From contig CM032662.1 of the NCBI GenBank assembly GCA_019095985.1, positions 3,780,019-3,844,018 on the forward strand: a stretch of DNA of 64,000 nucleotides, written 5' to 3'. The notes under the pieces were generated by a model. That model was not told the DNA's origin and did no database searches. It saw nothing but the letters and a program-made list of their open reading frames with translations. Position numbers and translations under genes: made by a program. Position 1 is the stretch's first letter. Every line of letters begins with the position of its first letter. The stretch is from Streblospio benedicti. Lineage: Eukaryota > Annelida > Polychaeta > Spionida > Spionidae. Below are positions 48,052-59,899 of this stretch, piece by piece.

Positions 48052-48310
48052 GGTAGAGACATAATCAATTATTTTGTTCTCAGAACCATTTTTTTCCCTG
48101 GCTTGCAGACGTTTCGCTCGTGTCTCATGAGAGTCAACAATGCTACTGGCGGCTGAATCTCAGTTCGAACCTGGTCCAACTTGCATCACGTGACCTACAT
48201 GGTCGCGCGAACTGAGAATCAGCCGCCAGTAGCACTGTTGACGCTCATGAGACACGAGCGAAACGTCTGCAAGCCAGGGAAAAAAATGGTTCTGAGAACA
48301 AAATAATTGT
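48052..48310. repeat. hairpin repeat with GACGTTTCG core, copy at 48.2 kb
   Basis: Arms of about 110 bases containing TTGCAGACGTTTCGCTCGTG and its reverse complement, with a loop of about 35 bases near 48,180. Confidence 0.88.
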
Positions 48311-48324
48311 AGGATTTGACAACG

Positions 48325-48880
48325 AGATTGGAGTGTCATTCGTGAAATTGAGCATGCTGACGTCTGATTTACCCTCACTTCGTTCGGGTAAATCCGACGT
48401 CAGCATGCTCAATTTCACGATTGACACGACAATCGAGTGGTCAAATACCATTCTATCATGACTAAAATCTACACTAAACGAGTGTATGATTCGTTTTTAT
48501 TTTAAAATAAATCATATCATAACGTTCTCATTGCCATTTTGGCCATGCGACGTCGGCGGCTGTTATTCAGTTAAAACCTTTGAATATTTATCATAGTTTC
48601 GAAATTATCCACTATAAAAACATTTGTGAATGATAAAGGACGAATATGCGATTGATTTGACACCAAGAAATAATTAATCCAACAACTATAATTTTGTAAA
48701 ATATTAGTTGGAAGTCAGAAGATGTGTCAAAATGTTTACTCGTGCTGATTTGCGCATGCGCGTTACAGCCCTTAGCAGTGTGCATATCTTCCCTTAGCAA
48801 CATGCATATCGTATAATTGACATGCCTGCTCGACCAATCAGCGTGGGTTATTAACAGTGATTTTTGCAGGGAATGATAGA
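48325..48880 (-). mobile_element. DNA-transposon-like repeat K, copy 2
   Basis: Contains a clean hairpin at about 48,330-48,440, with arms around AATTGAGCATGCTGACGTC, then ATACCATTCTATCATGA as in copy 1, and ends CGACCAATCAGCGTGGGTTA. It includes an NRF1-like TGCGCATGCGC near 48,753. Confidence 0.65.
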
Positions 48881-48999
48881 ATGATCAATTCACCATTAGT
48901 TTAGCCATGTAAAATAAAGTGCTAATATATATATGCTCCGCAGTTTGAGCACTCTGGCAAGTATGCAGGGGTCTGGCTTAAATATGCTTTCTAGAGCTT

Positions 49000-51900
49000 A
49001 CACTCTTTGTTGCTACCAACCTCATTACTCTGAGCTGCACTGATGAGTCCTAATACAAAAACTACCAATAACTAGAGTAAAATGTCTAAATCACCAGTCG
49101 CTAAAACCAGCCATACACGTAAACCATGAATTTTATGTATGACATTATATTTAGTGACTTCTACAAAGGGGAGTTCATGTCATACGTAAGATTCAAGGAT
49201 TGCATGTATGTCCGAACAGTTCAATTGATGCTCTACTCATATTCTCAAGTAAATCCTCAAACGTCACGTCTTCACACACCCGTGAGGTGAAAACATTGTC
49301 ACGTGTCTCTACAAATACATGGGAAAGTGTGTTTTTGACGTCATATTCTGTAATTAAAGTTGGTGTTTTTGGAAAGTTATGAATCAAAACTCATTCAGTG
49401 CACATTATTGTACAACATACTGGATATATTCGAAGTAGACCAGCAGGTGCTAAAGGTTTACTGTGGCTGTAATCGAAGCTTGAAAGTCGTGTATCGAACA
49501 AAGAGAAATCGCCAAACGTATGAACAGTTAGCGGAAAAAATGTCAAAACGACACACGTGCGTTTGTTGTCATCGTGTAAACAAGAAACAGGAGAGGGCTT
49601 TCTTGAGAAAATGGTGGATATTGAATAAAATTTGGTACTGTTAATGCAATGTAAATCAATGTACTAGATCTCAGATTACTCTAGAATACTGTTGCACAAC
49701 ACAACCTCACCGGGCGCAGAGTCATCACATTTGATGTTCTTGCCGTCAACCAAACTAAAATTTAGACATTCAACAAAAATTGTGGCCCTTAATACTAATA
49801 AAATTCCTAATATCACTCACTCTCTTTCAGGGACCTTGGCAGTGTACAGGAAAATGGTGACTTTTTCGTGGTGTGAAATTGATTGGTCGTTAATGAAATA
49901 TTAGTTTTAATATTTTGCAAATGAGACAGACACTTAAATCTTACAAAAAACATTATTTCGTGAAAAAATATTAACAATCTGATTGACCTTCACCTTTTCA
50001 CCACACTCAACACTCCCTAACTTTTCGTCGCAAAAATATCGACCTAAATCCGTCGGCAAATTAAAGCCGTTACGTCATGAAAACCCGGGCTGGGTCGTCA
50101 TGAGACGTTCGAGCCGTATTTTCCTTCGTTTGTGGGTGCGAACCTTTGGAAAGTTTTTGAAAATGAAGAGGGCAAAATGGTTGCATTTTGTGCTACTTGA
50201 CATGTACCATATTCATGAATTACACTAGTATAGCTGATAGCAGTTTCCTAGCATTTAACATTTAACTTTAAAACACAAATAAAAACATTATTAATTCTGC
50301 AAGATTTTATTCTTTATACAATCAGTTACACATTCAGCATGACATGGCTTAGTCTTTCAATTCTATTGCAGTATTGCAATGTTTCTCAGACGTGTTCTTT
50401 GCAGCCTTCTCCTGTCTTCCCTTCTTTTGTCTCTTGCACTCCTGCCTCAGCTTGATCCTTTAAATTTATTCTCTGTAACTCTAAAATCCATGGCATCAAA
50501 CTTTTGTTTGATTATAGTATACCAAATACACATTTCAAAATATTAGCTAGCTGATCAGTGTGATGTCCAAGTGTTATGGGTTCGTGAGGCAGAACGATGT
50601 GGTTTCAAACATGTATTTGTCCAGAACAGATCTTACAAATAACAACATGCAGTATTATATTTATACAAGGTCAAGCGTGACGACATACTCATATGACAGA
50701 CAGCTTATACTTGCGCAATATTATTAATGTATTAGTCTCGCTTACAATGCGCTAAAATTTAGTCTATTAAAATGTCTATACATTACAATCAGCAGAGAAT
50801 TACTCTAAAACACTCGCCAACTCACAAATTCGATTGCTTTATCCATTTGGCGAGTGGGGTTCAATGTGCACCTGCCACTTTGGAGATTGTCTTTTCTATC
50901 ACGTTTTGAGCGAGAACACTTGAAAATTAAGCTGCCATACAGCGTGGATTCGACCCTTTTTTACTTACATTTCGTGAGATGACAGCCCTTGTAGCCTTAC
51001 AATATTAATTTTGCAGCGTAGCGCAAATAAAATCTTTCCATTCATCAGAGGTGCGTGGCCAAGAGTAAACTGCCATAATTTCCATAGAAAGGCATGTATA
51101 TTGATCATCTTTTCACCAAAATGTGAAGAAACCATTTCCAGTGTACCCCATTCCCAATTTCTCCATTGTTTTGAAACCAACCATCACATTTCCAATGCTT
51201 AGAAGAAGCTCTATACAGTTCGCTGGGAATGTTTTTTGCAACAAAAGCGTGGACGTAAATGCATCTCAGTATATAAGAAAATAGTTAAAAATATCTAATG
51301 TATGTTTTTGGTAATGATTTATAATTTTTTGATGGAAGAAGGGGTACTCAGGCTAACACAGTTAAATGCAGGGAAAACAATGAATAATCGATATGTACAG
51401 TTAACATGTGTTGTAAAACCATAAAAAAACAAGAAAAACATTATCTATATACCTCAATTTCTTCAAAAAAAAAATAAAACAGTAATCTGCACCAGAGAAC
51501 TTTTAGTGACATCCATTTAAAAAAGATTCTGGGGGAGCATGCCCTCAGACCCCCCTAGCTATACTTACTGTCTACGCCACTTGCAACTGCGCCTTTGGCG
51601 CTCACTTCCAAGGTCCCACCTTTGACGCTCCCCTCTTCAGCAACTTTGAATTTGGCCAGTGCCTTTTGAATATCTGGCCACTAATAACATTGGGCTAGTG
51701 TTCATGTTATTGCTCTCGCCAAACTGGCTAGAGGAGTTTGAAATGAGAGTAATTCCCTGTGATCACAAATCTACTGGTGTTCTTCCATCATTTCAAATGA
51801 CTTGTTGATGTGTATGACCTCCTTTTTGCTCCAAAATCTTTCCATCTTCAACAGCTAAATCTTCATTTTTTCCCTTTACCCTCAACTTGATGTCATCTAT

Positions 51901-53145
51901 TGATATAGATAAAGCTTCCATCTCTTATATAGCTTTATCACTGGGGAGGCATAAGATGTTTTGGTGTGATAGTTTATCTTGGTTCTGTCTGATAGTATGC
52001 GACAGAATAATTAATAATGGGGGTGGTGGTGGTGGGCATGGAAAACATACAATGTGCCGGGGGGGCGGCATTAAAAATACTGACATGGCGATAGGGGGGC
52101 ATGATAAAAAATTGTCAAGAAAACTATTTCTCTTCACGCCACCCCCCTCTGCAGTTTATGACCACTCCCTAAAGAGAATTTGGTCTTCTGTATTGTTAGA
52201 AAATAACGTCCATCAGACTCTCTGTACAATTTGCTGATATATCTAATTTACTGCAAATCCAAGAAGAGATTACTGTTGATGCATCACATAATAAAGTGGG
52301 TCTTTGTAAGTACATTTTTGTTTTCTATATTTAGTGATTTGTAAAAAGAACTAAAGTTTGAAAGGAAAACTAAAAGCAGTGTCAAACATGGCCTCCATTG
52401 CTCCAAGTCCGCAGTGCAAACATAGATGAGGGGGGTATATAGCCCTGATGAAAATCCATTCATCAACATTTTTTCCCTAAATCACCAATCACCAATACAT
52501 GATTTCATTGTCTTTCACCAATCCCAGGAATTGTAATTGAATCGGTTCCACCACATTTCACAAACTTAAATACAGGCAATTCACAATTCACGCCCAATAT
52601 TTAGGGCAAATCACCAATCACATTTTTGCTATATGACCCTATCATAGATCTACTCATGCCAAGAAATGTTGCTTGTTCATATATACAGCGTGTGGTAACT
52701 GCCTAGGTTTTGCAATGGTGTTGGCAGGATTTACTTGGGAATTGTCGACAGTTTCAAACTGTAATTGTGTTAGCTCTTCATTAACCACCATACCCAACAG
52801 AAAATGGACTTTTAAAACAGTATTAAAATTTTAGAAACAGAAGTTAATTTCATACTGTACCATGTACATGTATGTTGCTAAATTTATAATTTAATGATGT
52901 GTACATTATGTGTGTGGGGCTGTGCTTGAATTACAATAGTCAGTGAATTCTACATTTGAATAAATGCCGATGGAAAAAAGGGGGAAAGTTGGTATGACTA
53001 TATTATTCTCCCAAGGTGTTTTGATGTTTGTGTAGTTTGTCCTACTTATTAAAAACTGGAACTTTCGAATACAACAATTGTTACCACTGTGCTGGGAAAA
53101 GTATTTCACCTATGGGCACTACACTTTACAATTTTGTCCACTATG
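49000..53145. other. intergenic, no gene supported
   Basis: Between MRPS18A and the unrecognised gene. Holds repeat M (50,960-51,085) and several short open frames with no family resemblance and no splice support. A minus-strand AATAAA at 50313-50308 preceded by a short basic frame (about 50,460-50,356) could be the end of an unseen gene. Confidence 0.4.
50960..51085 (-). repeat. dispersed repeat M, copy 2
   Basis: Reverse-orientation match to 4100-4230, including ATGACAGCCCTTGTA and GCAGCGTAGCGCAAAT. Confidence 0.6.
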
Positions 53146-53148
53146 TTA

Positions 53149-53546
53149 GGGACGAATCAGTATTTATGACAGGGTGGGGTAGGAGGATTTTCCAAAAATG
53201 CTGTGAAAAAATTAATTGCCCCCCCTAGAATCTCTGTGAAAAAATTGGTGACCCCCCTCGAATTTCATGTGATAAAATTGATGAATCCCCTCAACAGTTA
53301 ACACAATCATTGTCAGTTAAATCAAATTCTATTTTAACAATATCATCATATAAAAATAAGTAAATTTTAGTTCAAAATCTCTCAAAAATTGGTGTACGTT
53401 GCAGTGAAAATATTGATAGCGCCCCCCGCCCCGCCCCTCAAAAGTGTGTGAAAAAATTGATAGCCCCCCTCCAAACATTGCGACAAAAGTTCATGGCCGG
53501 CCCTAAAATCCTCCTATCCACCCTGTTATAAATACTGAATGGTCCC
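53149..53546. mobile_element. PIF/Harbinger-like MITE E, copy 2
   Basis: Same termini and interior as 30092-30523, with a TTA duplication (53146-53148, 53547-53549). The two TWA duplications support the family call. Confidence 0.85.
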
Positions 53547-53559
53547 TTAGTCTTGACAG

Positions 53560-54400
53560 CTGAATCGATGTTGGTGCACTTTGGCCTACTTTTGACGAAT
53601 TTATGAGTGATACGTGTTAATACCTTGTTACCACTCTACAGGGAGAAGTATTTGACGTATTATCACCATTCTTCATATTTAGCTTCAGTGTACTACTCTC
53701 CAGAGATGATTAGATTTTGGTGTAATTTGGCCTACTTTTGATGAAGTTATGATGTGTTTTTATTTTCATTGTGATTAGATGTGTAACCTCTCTACAATAT
53801 TCTTTGTGATACATGTATGTATTTGAATTATAATTTTAAAATTGATTGACCTAAAAGGGCCTGGTCTAGGGGGTGGGGTGGGGGTGGGGTGGGGTTGGCG
53901 TTCTCGACAACTACTTGTTGACCTATTGCCACCAAACTTCATTGTACTACTCTCCAGAGCTGATTAGATTGTGGTGTACTTTGGCCTACTTTCGATGAAG
54001 TTACGATGTGTTTTAAAACAAATTATTACTAATTTGTGTTTATATGTCTCCTGGGAACAGTTTATGATTTATCATCACCATTTGGTATGTCTATATCACT
54101 CTTCTTACGTGATTTGATGTTTGAGTACTTCAGCCTACCTTTGAAAATTTATTAAATATTTGAATATAACTATGGTTATGTACTGGCTAAAATATGTCCC
54201 CTATGGACATTAAACTTTACACTTTTGTTCACTATACTAGTCTCCACAGTTGAATTGACGATGTACTTTGGCCTACGTTTGACAAACTTATGCTCGATAC
54301 GTGTTAATACCCCGTTAACACTCTACAGGGAGAAATATTTGACCTATTATCACCAAATTTCATATTTAGCTTCATTGTACTACGCTCAAGACTAGCCTTA
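53560..54400 (+). repeat. degenerate tandem-like repeats
   Basis: The phrase GTACTTTGGCCTACTTTTGA with GATGAAGTTATGATGTG, and TACTCTCCAGAGCTGATTAG, recur near 53575, 53720, 53973, 54122 and 54260 with irregular spacing. No open frame runs through. Confidence 0.6.
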
Positions 54401-56300
54401 ACAAATACGATCCACCCATTATCGTAGTTCAACAGCAAATATGCTCAAGGTTCAAACGTTGACGCATTTGTTTATAACGTACTTGATTTATTTTTGTTAT
54501 ATACGATTAAAGCCAGGGTACACTTTTATTAGCAATGTCTACTCCAAATATGTCCAGTGTGGTAACATCATGTCGTGTGTATGTGAATATGGGAATGTTA
54601 TCACCTCGCTGGTGTGTCATCACATGACATGTGACACACGGGGTTCCTTGAGAATTATTCAATACAAAAAGTTATTCAAAATAAGGCTCATTCAAAGTCA
54701 TGGGATTAGGTGTTTAGGTCTGACGATTTTAGCCTCTGGGACTTGCAATGATCTGAATGTAAATTTATGGAAAGGTATGAGTTAATAGTTTTGCATTGGC
54801 AGTTATATTTACTTATATGGTTTACGAAATTATGATTTCTGTAGTTAGTCATGATTTCAATATAAGCAGTTGCCAAAAAATCTTTCATTCTATATATTGA
54901 CCCAAATGTTAAATGTACGTGAAATACCATAAATCTTCTATTAATGACCTCATTGTCAGTCATTATGTGGCTTTATCATGTTTCATGCGTGAGTACAGAG
55001 GAACCTCGAATCACGCCCACGTCTGTAAAGAGACCGCCTCCATCATAACACCTCTTTAAGCGGTACCAAATAACTGCTTTGTAAAGTGACGAGCATGAAC
55101 CTCTATAAGCAGATCACCTGTTTTCCTGCTCGAGAGGTCGTGCTACTGGGGGTCAGATCAGGCGGATCACTGAATGGAACAAGCCGCTCGTAAAGTCCTA
55201 TAGATCTAGTGTATTATGTTTACATTGTTCACAGAGTCAAATCAAACTCTTTCAACACAACAACACGTTTATCACGCCTACCACTATTCCATAAATCCAT
55301 ACTTATCAAACACTCAAATAATTGATATTGATATGACACATTTGATAGCATATACCATGTAACTTGTTTTGAAATACGAATATATAATAACACATGTAGA
55401 CTATAGTGCACAATTTCATCTTTGCGATAAACAAAAAAACAACAACAAAAACATATACTTTCCCTGTGTCCAAGAGACTGATATTCAACTCACTATTTAT
55501 GCATCGCCTAACAGATGAAAAGATTCAAAATGAGAATTTGGGTGATAAAGCCATTAAATTTTGGTGTTTTCACCGTCACAAACACTCAGATTCAGATCAC
55601 ATTGATAGCTATTGATGCTCAGGTCTCTTTACACCAGATATTGGTATCTTTTTTTGGGCACTCTTCAGCCAAGACCGTGCACGCTCAGCCAAACTCTGGT
55701 TGCTTCAACTGTCTTTGTGGGTTGTGCAAATGTGTCCAGGTCGACGTGGTTGTCAATGAATGTACATATAACACGTGGGACAATGATATTATAAATGCTG
55801 AATCCTTGCTTGGAATAGAACTAACTGCACCCGCAATGTTCGTCCATTTTAAAGTCTCGGGGGGGGGGCACTATGCTAGTCAGTGTACGGGGGCTCTACC
55901 GGACATTTGATATCTTGGGTGAATTGTGCTAACATTTTTGCAAAACAGAAGGCTTAAAGTGCTGATATTTTCCAATCTGAAGGGGTGCATAGACAAGTGG
56001 GATGAATTTAGTGTGCTGATCAAAGAGCTAAATTAGACCTATCAAGTGCTGACTTTAGCTACTTGGGTCATAATGTGCTGATTTTTAAGGGTGAAATTGT
56101 GAATCATTCCGGTGGCACCTCCCCGTTCGCAAAATATATTAAGAGCCCCCCCCCCTCCGGGTGTAGACCTGTGGTGGACAACCTCACCAAAACGTGTCCT
56201 TGTTGAATGAGGCTATTCATTCTACTGCTACGTCACTGACAGCACACTTCATTTGTTGATAACAGAACGCACGACGTTCTACGACGTGCGAACGTACTAC
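54400..56300. other. intergenic, no gene supported
   Basis: Only short open frames and degraded repeats. A stretch near 55,000-55,160 (CAGAGGAACCTCGAATCACG) resembles the end of a DNA transposon but cannot be bounded. Confidence 0.4.
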
Positions 56301-56311
56301 GGTCCAGTTGT

Positions 56312-56623
56312 CTAGTTCCATGCGTTGATGACGCTGTGGGGGGTGCGGACGCGGCCCCGCGCCGCCGCCGCCTGCCCCCCGTCACCGCGGCGACCGACCT
56401 CTATGGGCGGCAGGAACAGCCCGGGCGGGGGGCGCCGGTCAAACCGCGTGTCGGAGCTAGTGGCGTCCGCGTCAAAGATGTGCTGGATCCGGTGGTGGAT
56501 GTCCTCCTGTCTGTAAAACAGGCTCAATCAGGTCAGGGTTTGGACACAAGAACTTCTGTAGACACTGCACTGAAGTTCAGTTTTTCAGATATACTTCTGT
56601 CATTACAAACTATGAATCTAGTT

Positions 56624-56722
<99 letters not shown>

Positions 56723-59700
56723 CAAGAAGGCGGTATCACAATTTAGAGTTGAGGTTTGGGTTTTTAATTCATTGAGGTCAAAAGATAGAGATTTGAGAAA
56801 AGGGCTTTTGTATTGAGAATTTTTGAAACATTAATTCGCTGAGATTTTGAGATCATGGGGGGGGTATATACTACAGCAGCAGTAACAGCAGTAACAGCAG
56901 CAGTGACAGCAACAACAGCAGCAGCAGTGACAACAGCAGCAGCAACAGCAGCAGCAGTGACAGCAGCAGCAATAACAACCCCCCACCCCCCCCACCTGAG
57001 CAGCTGTCCGCCGGCCAGTCCGTCCGCCAGCAGCTGTCTGTTGCGGCGCCGGCGCCGGGCGCGCGGGTGGAACTCCTCAATCACCTCCACCACCTGCAGA
57101 ACACAACGTGACACATAACAGCAAAACTCCTATACTTGACATACTTGCTCAACTCAAAGATTCATAAACAAGAATACTAAACTTTAATATTCATTTCTGA
57201 TAATTTCCGAAGCTAGTGTTTATCCCGCAGTGTTGTAATGTCTGTCTCTCTCTACCTTTCAACCCTAGGGCACATCGGGAAGTACTGGCGTACGCAAATG
57301 TAGGACCTACTATTTTAGCAAACATGCGAATATATTAGGTATCAGTTGTGAAGGTGTAATAGTTATTAAATCAACTTGTGTTTAACGGGGTGGGTTTATA
57401 GGGAAGTGGGGAAAAGGCCACAAAAGAGGGATATGGGATTTTATGGAAGTGGGATGTGGATAAAACGCTAAAGGATTTGTGGAATATGGGAAAAAGGCCC
57501 CCCAAAATTAGGGATGTGTGAAATAAGGCAAAAAATTAGCGATATCGCATCTTCACCAATTCGCGGTTCTTCAGAACCTCTGTCTATAATCATGATAATA
57601 TTTGATAGATGATACCTTGCTGTGGCAACATTGGGATATTGGAGTTCATGACCCCTAGTGACACCCCCCACTGTAATCTCAATGTAGCGTATAGTTGGTG
57701 AGATGAGAATAAGACAAGACATTCAGTATGTCATCTTGATCAAAGCTTCTCCACTACAAATGAAGAATACCGCATGCTTAAACGGGAAAATACCCATATA
57801 CAGCTGTTCAAAAAATAGATGCCATGTGATTTTAGTTTGCAATATTTTCAGCGAGATCTGCGTCATATAGAGGCTTTTAAAATAGGCCTTCATGTCGGAT
57901 CATTTAAAGGCCTTGTGATGGGCTACGTATACATTTTTTTCTAATTGTAGTTCCTGTCTAAAACCAGCAGGTGGCTACAAACAATTGCATTCTGGGGAAA
58001 AAAATAGACAAACAGTATCAGTCTTGATCATTTCTTTCTGCCACACGATAGGATCACAGAGTTTTGGTTGATTGAGACTGCGCCACGTGTGTAAAATTGT
58101 TGTAACTTTTTGAGACACCTTTGTAGGATCGTACCTGAATATTTCATATGAGACAGCGAAAAAGCTTCATGCATATGCAACACAGCCACGTGCTTGGTTT
58201 GTTTGTCTATTTATTTCCCATGATTCTTATATTAGTTATACGAAAACTGGTGTACAGTTTACGGGACGTATAGTTGGACGTACAGTTTGCGGGACGTATA
58301 GTTGGACGTACAGTTTGCGGGACGCACCTGTTCCTTGGCGTGCGGCAGCAGCATGGTGTCCGCGTCCTCCGCCAGGCGGCGCCGCAGACACACGTGGTAG
58401 CCGCGCATGTGGAGCAGCGACAGTTTGAGCGGGAGGCTCGCCTGGCGCTCAGCTACAGCCACGCGCCGAGCAGCACGAGACAGGCTCCCTCTGGTGGGCA
58501 GGCGAGAGGATAGGGTAGAGTAGAGCATAATGCTATATATGTGTTTCCCAGTCCTTTGGGATGCATTTTCAAGCTTCTCTCTCTCTCACGTCTTTTTAGT
58601 AAGCATGTTTCTACTAACGATAGAATATCGTTGGTAGAAATATGCTTGCTAAAAAGGCGTGTGAGAGAGAGACGTTTGAAAAAGAATATAATGCAATAGA
58701 ATAGAACAGAATAGAATAGAATGTCTTTATTCAACCAATCATGGGTCATTTTACATGACATAGTAATCAATAATACACAATACTCAAATAATAACAAAGA
58801 TACATATGATGTCACATACATGCATAATATGACCGAAAACAAAGCTTGATTCTGGTTAGTAAAATAGATGATTTATGTGGAAAATAGTTTTCACTTCATA
58901 CAATATGCCTGCAGTGGGCAGGCGATGACGTCACATATAGAGTACTGAATTATGTGTTTTTGCCTATGGGAGCGTTCACAATTGACGTCAACCACATGTT
59001 GGCGTTTTCTGACCCCCCCCCCTCCCCTCGTCAGCTTGACAGGCGCACCCAAACGCACCCATCGCCCCCCACCCCCATGTCAACTATGGTGACGATGCCA
59101 ATTTTTTGACATCTTCATCCAAACCCCTACCCCCTAAATTAACTATCTGATATAGCGATATTTTAAGACATACCTTATTGCAATTGAATCTGTGTGCAGT
59201 TATGTCAGGTTATGTTTCACTATTAATTTATGTATATATGTATAGTTTGTCTTTTCTGTGGAATTTAATCCGAAATAAATGTTTCTATTCTATTCTATTC
59301 TATTCTATTCTATTCTATTCTATTCTATTCTATTCCATTCCATTCCATTCCATTCTATTCTATTCTATTCTATTCTATTCTATTCTATTCTATTCTATAA
59401 TATGTCATACAAGAATTGCAGCTCATGGGTAATTTATATGATATTGTGATCTATGGACAAACATTCCAATAAATACCAAGCATTTATTTTATCTCCATTC
59501 TTTATACTACAACCTTAAATATTAATTGAACTTTGATGTATCCTCAATGCAGCCCCCCTGTCAGCTCTCGTCAAGTTTTTGCTGACAACTCCCCCCCCCC
59601 TTTTTTCAGGGCTGACGTCAATTGTGAACGCCCCCTATGTCAAAGGACAAGTCATGGCATTGAGGGAGTGTCTACCTGTACGTGTCGAGCTCTCGCTTGG

Positions 59701-59880
59701 CCATCCCGTTGCTGATGATGGTCAGTTTGCGCGTCCAGTTGCTCTGTGACGTCACGTGCTTCAGCCGACCCTCGTTCATGGCCGAATTCCGGGAATTGAG
59801 AACGTCTGAGGAATTCCGGGAAATGAGAACTCGATGTCTGCGGCACAGATTTTCTATCCCGGCGACTGGTTTGGTTTTTT
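56312..59880 (-). CDS. unrecognised GC-rich gene, 3' exons
   Basis: Four exons read in one consistent frame: about 59880 (5' edge unclear) to 59676, 58490-58328, 57093-56996, and 56510-56312 with a TAG stop. Splice sites are canonical and the phases 2-0-2 fit. The product is basic and helical: KHVTSQSNWTRKLTIISNG; LKLSLLHMRGYHVCLRRRLA; VVEVIEEFHPRARRRRRNRQ; EDIHHRIQHIFDADATSSDT. An in-frame ATG at 59779 may be internal. Third positions are nearly all G or C and code as in the striatin exons, which supports selection. I do not recognise the family and infer no function. Upstream exons may lie beyond 59.9 kb or outside the window. Confidence 0.6.
56624..56722 (+). repeat. (CAG)30(CAA)3 microsatellite
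   Basis: Ninety bases of uninterrupted CAG (56624-56713) followed by three CAA. It sits in the last intron of the unrecognised minus-strand gene, so it would be transcribed as CUG. On the plus strand it gives polyglutamine in an open frame, but nothing else supports coding on that strand. Confidence 0.97.
56870..56985 (+). repeat. degenerate CAG/TAACAG trinucleotide tract
   Basis: Imperfect units of CAG, CAA, GTAACAG and GTGACAG run up to within about 12 bases of the donor of the exon ending at 56996. Probably an older relative of the pure CAG tract 150 bp away. Confidence 0.85.
57945..58228 (+). repeat. dispersed repeat J, copy 2
   Basis: Same order of blocks as 6740-6998, including CAGGTGGCTACAAACAATTG and ATGCATATGCAACACAGCC, with a small insertion in the middle. 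Confidence 0.75.
58566..58684. repeat. hairpin repeat at 58.6 kb
   Basis: Arms of about 50 bases with CTCTCTCTCACG and AAGCATGTTTCTACTAACGA, almost no loop. Next to an exon (58490) of the unrecognised gene. Confidence 0.8.
58967..59637. mobile_element. TIR element carrying the ATTCT tract
   Basis: Left end GAGCGTTCACAATTGACGTC and right end GACGTCAATTGTGAACGC are inverted copies. CCTAT or a part of it is repeated outside. C-runs lie just inside both ends. Confidence 0.65.
59283..59397 (+). repeat. (ATTCT)n pentanucleotide microsatellite
   Basis: About 23 units of TATTC, with a block of CCATT variants in the middle. It directly follows AATAAATGTT, which looks like the 3' end of a non-LTR element. 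A minus-strand counterpart, AGAAT repeats followed by TGTCTTTATT, is at 58690-58730. Confidence 0.95.
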
Positions 59881-59899
59881 GAATAAATCACATTACACA

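Noticed and set aside
48748-48760. NRF1 site as the MRPS18A promoter
   Set aside because: The motif lies within transposon-like repeat K, and the first exon of MRPS18A was not located.
49360-49644. 94-residue plus-strand frame with CVCC motif
   Set aside because: No family match, no splice sites that extend it, AT-rich composition.
50356-50460. Basic C-terminal exon on the minus strand
   Set aside because: It has an acceptor and a nearby AATAAA, but no upstream exon or family could be tied to it.
55515-55910. 131-residue plus-strand frame
   Set aside because: Cysteine clusters looked interesting, but it ends in a G-run and has no further support.
56336-56746. 136-residue plus-strand frame with polyglutamine
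   Set aside because: It is the antisense of a real minus-strand exon plus the CAG microsatellite; no splice or family support.
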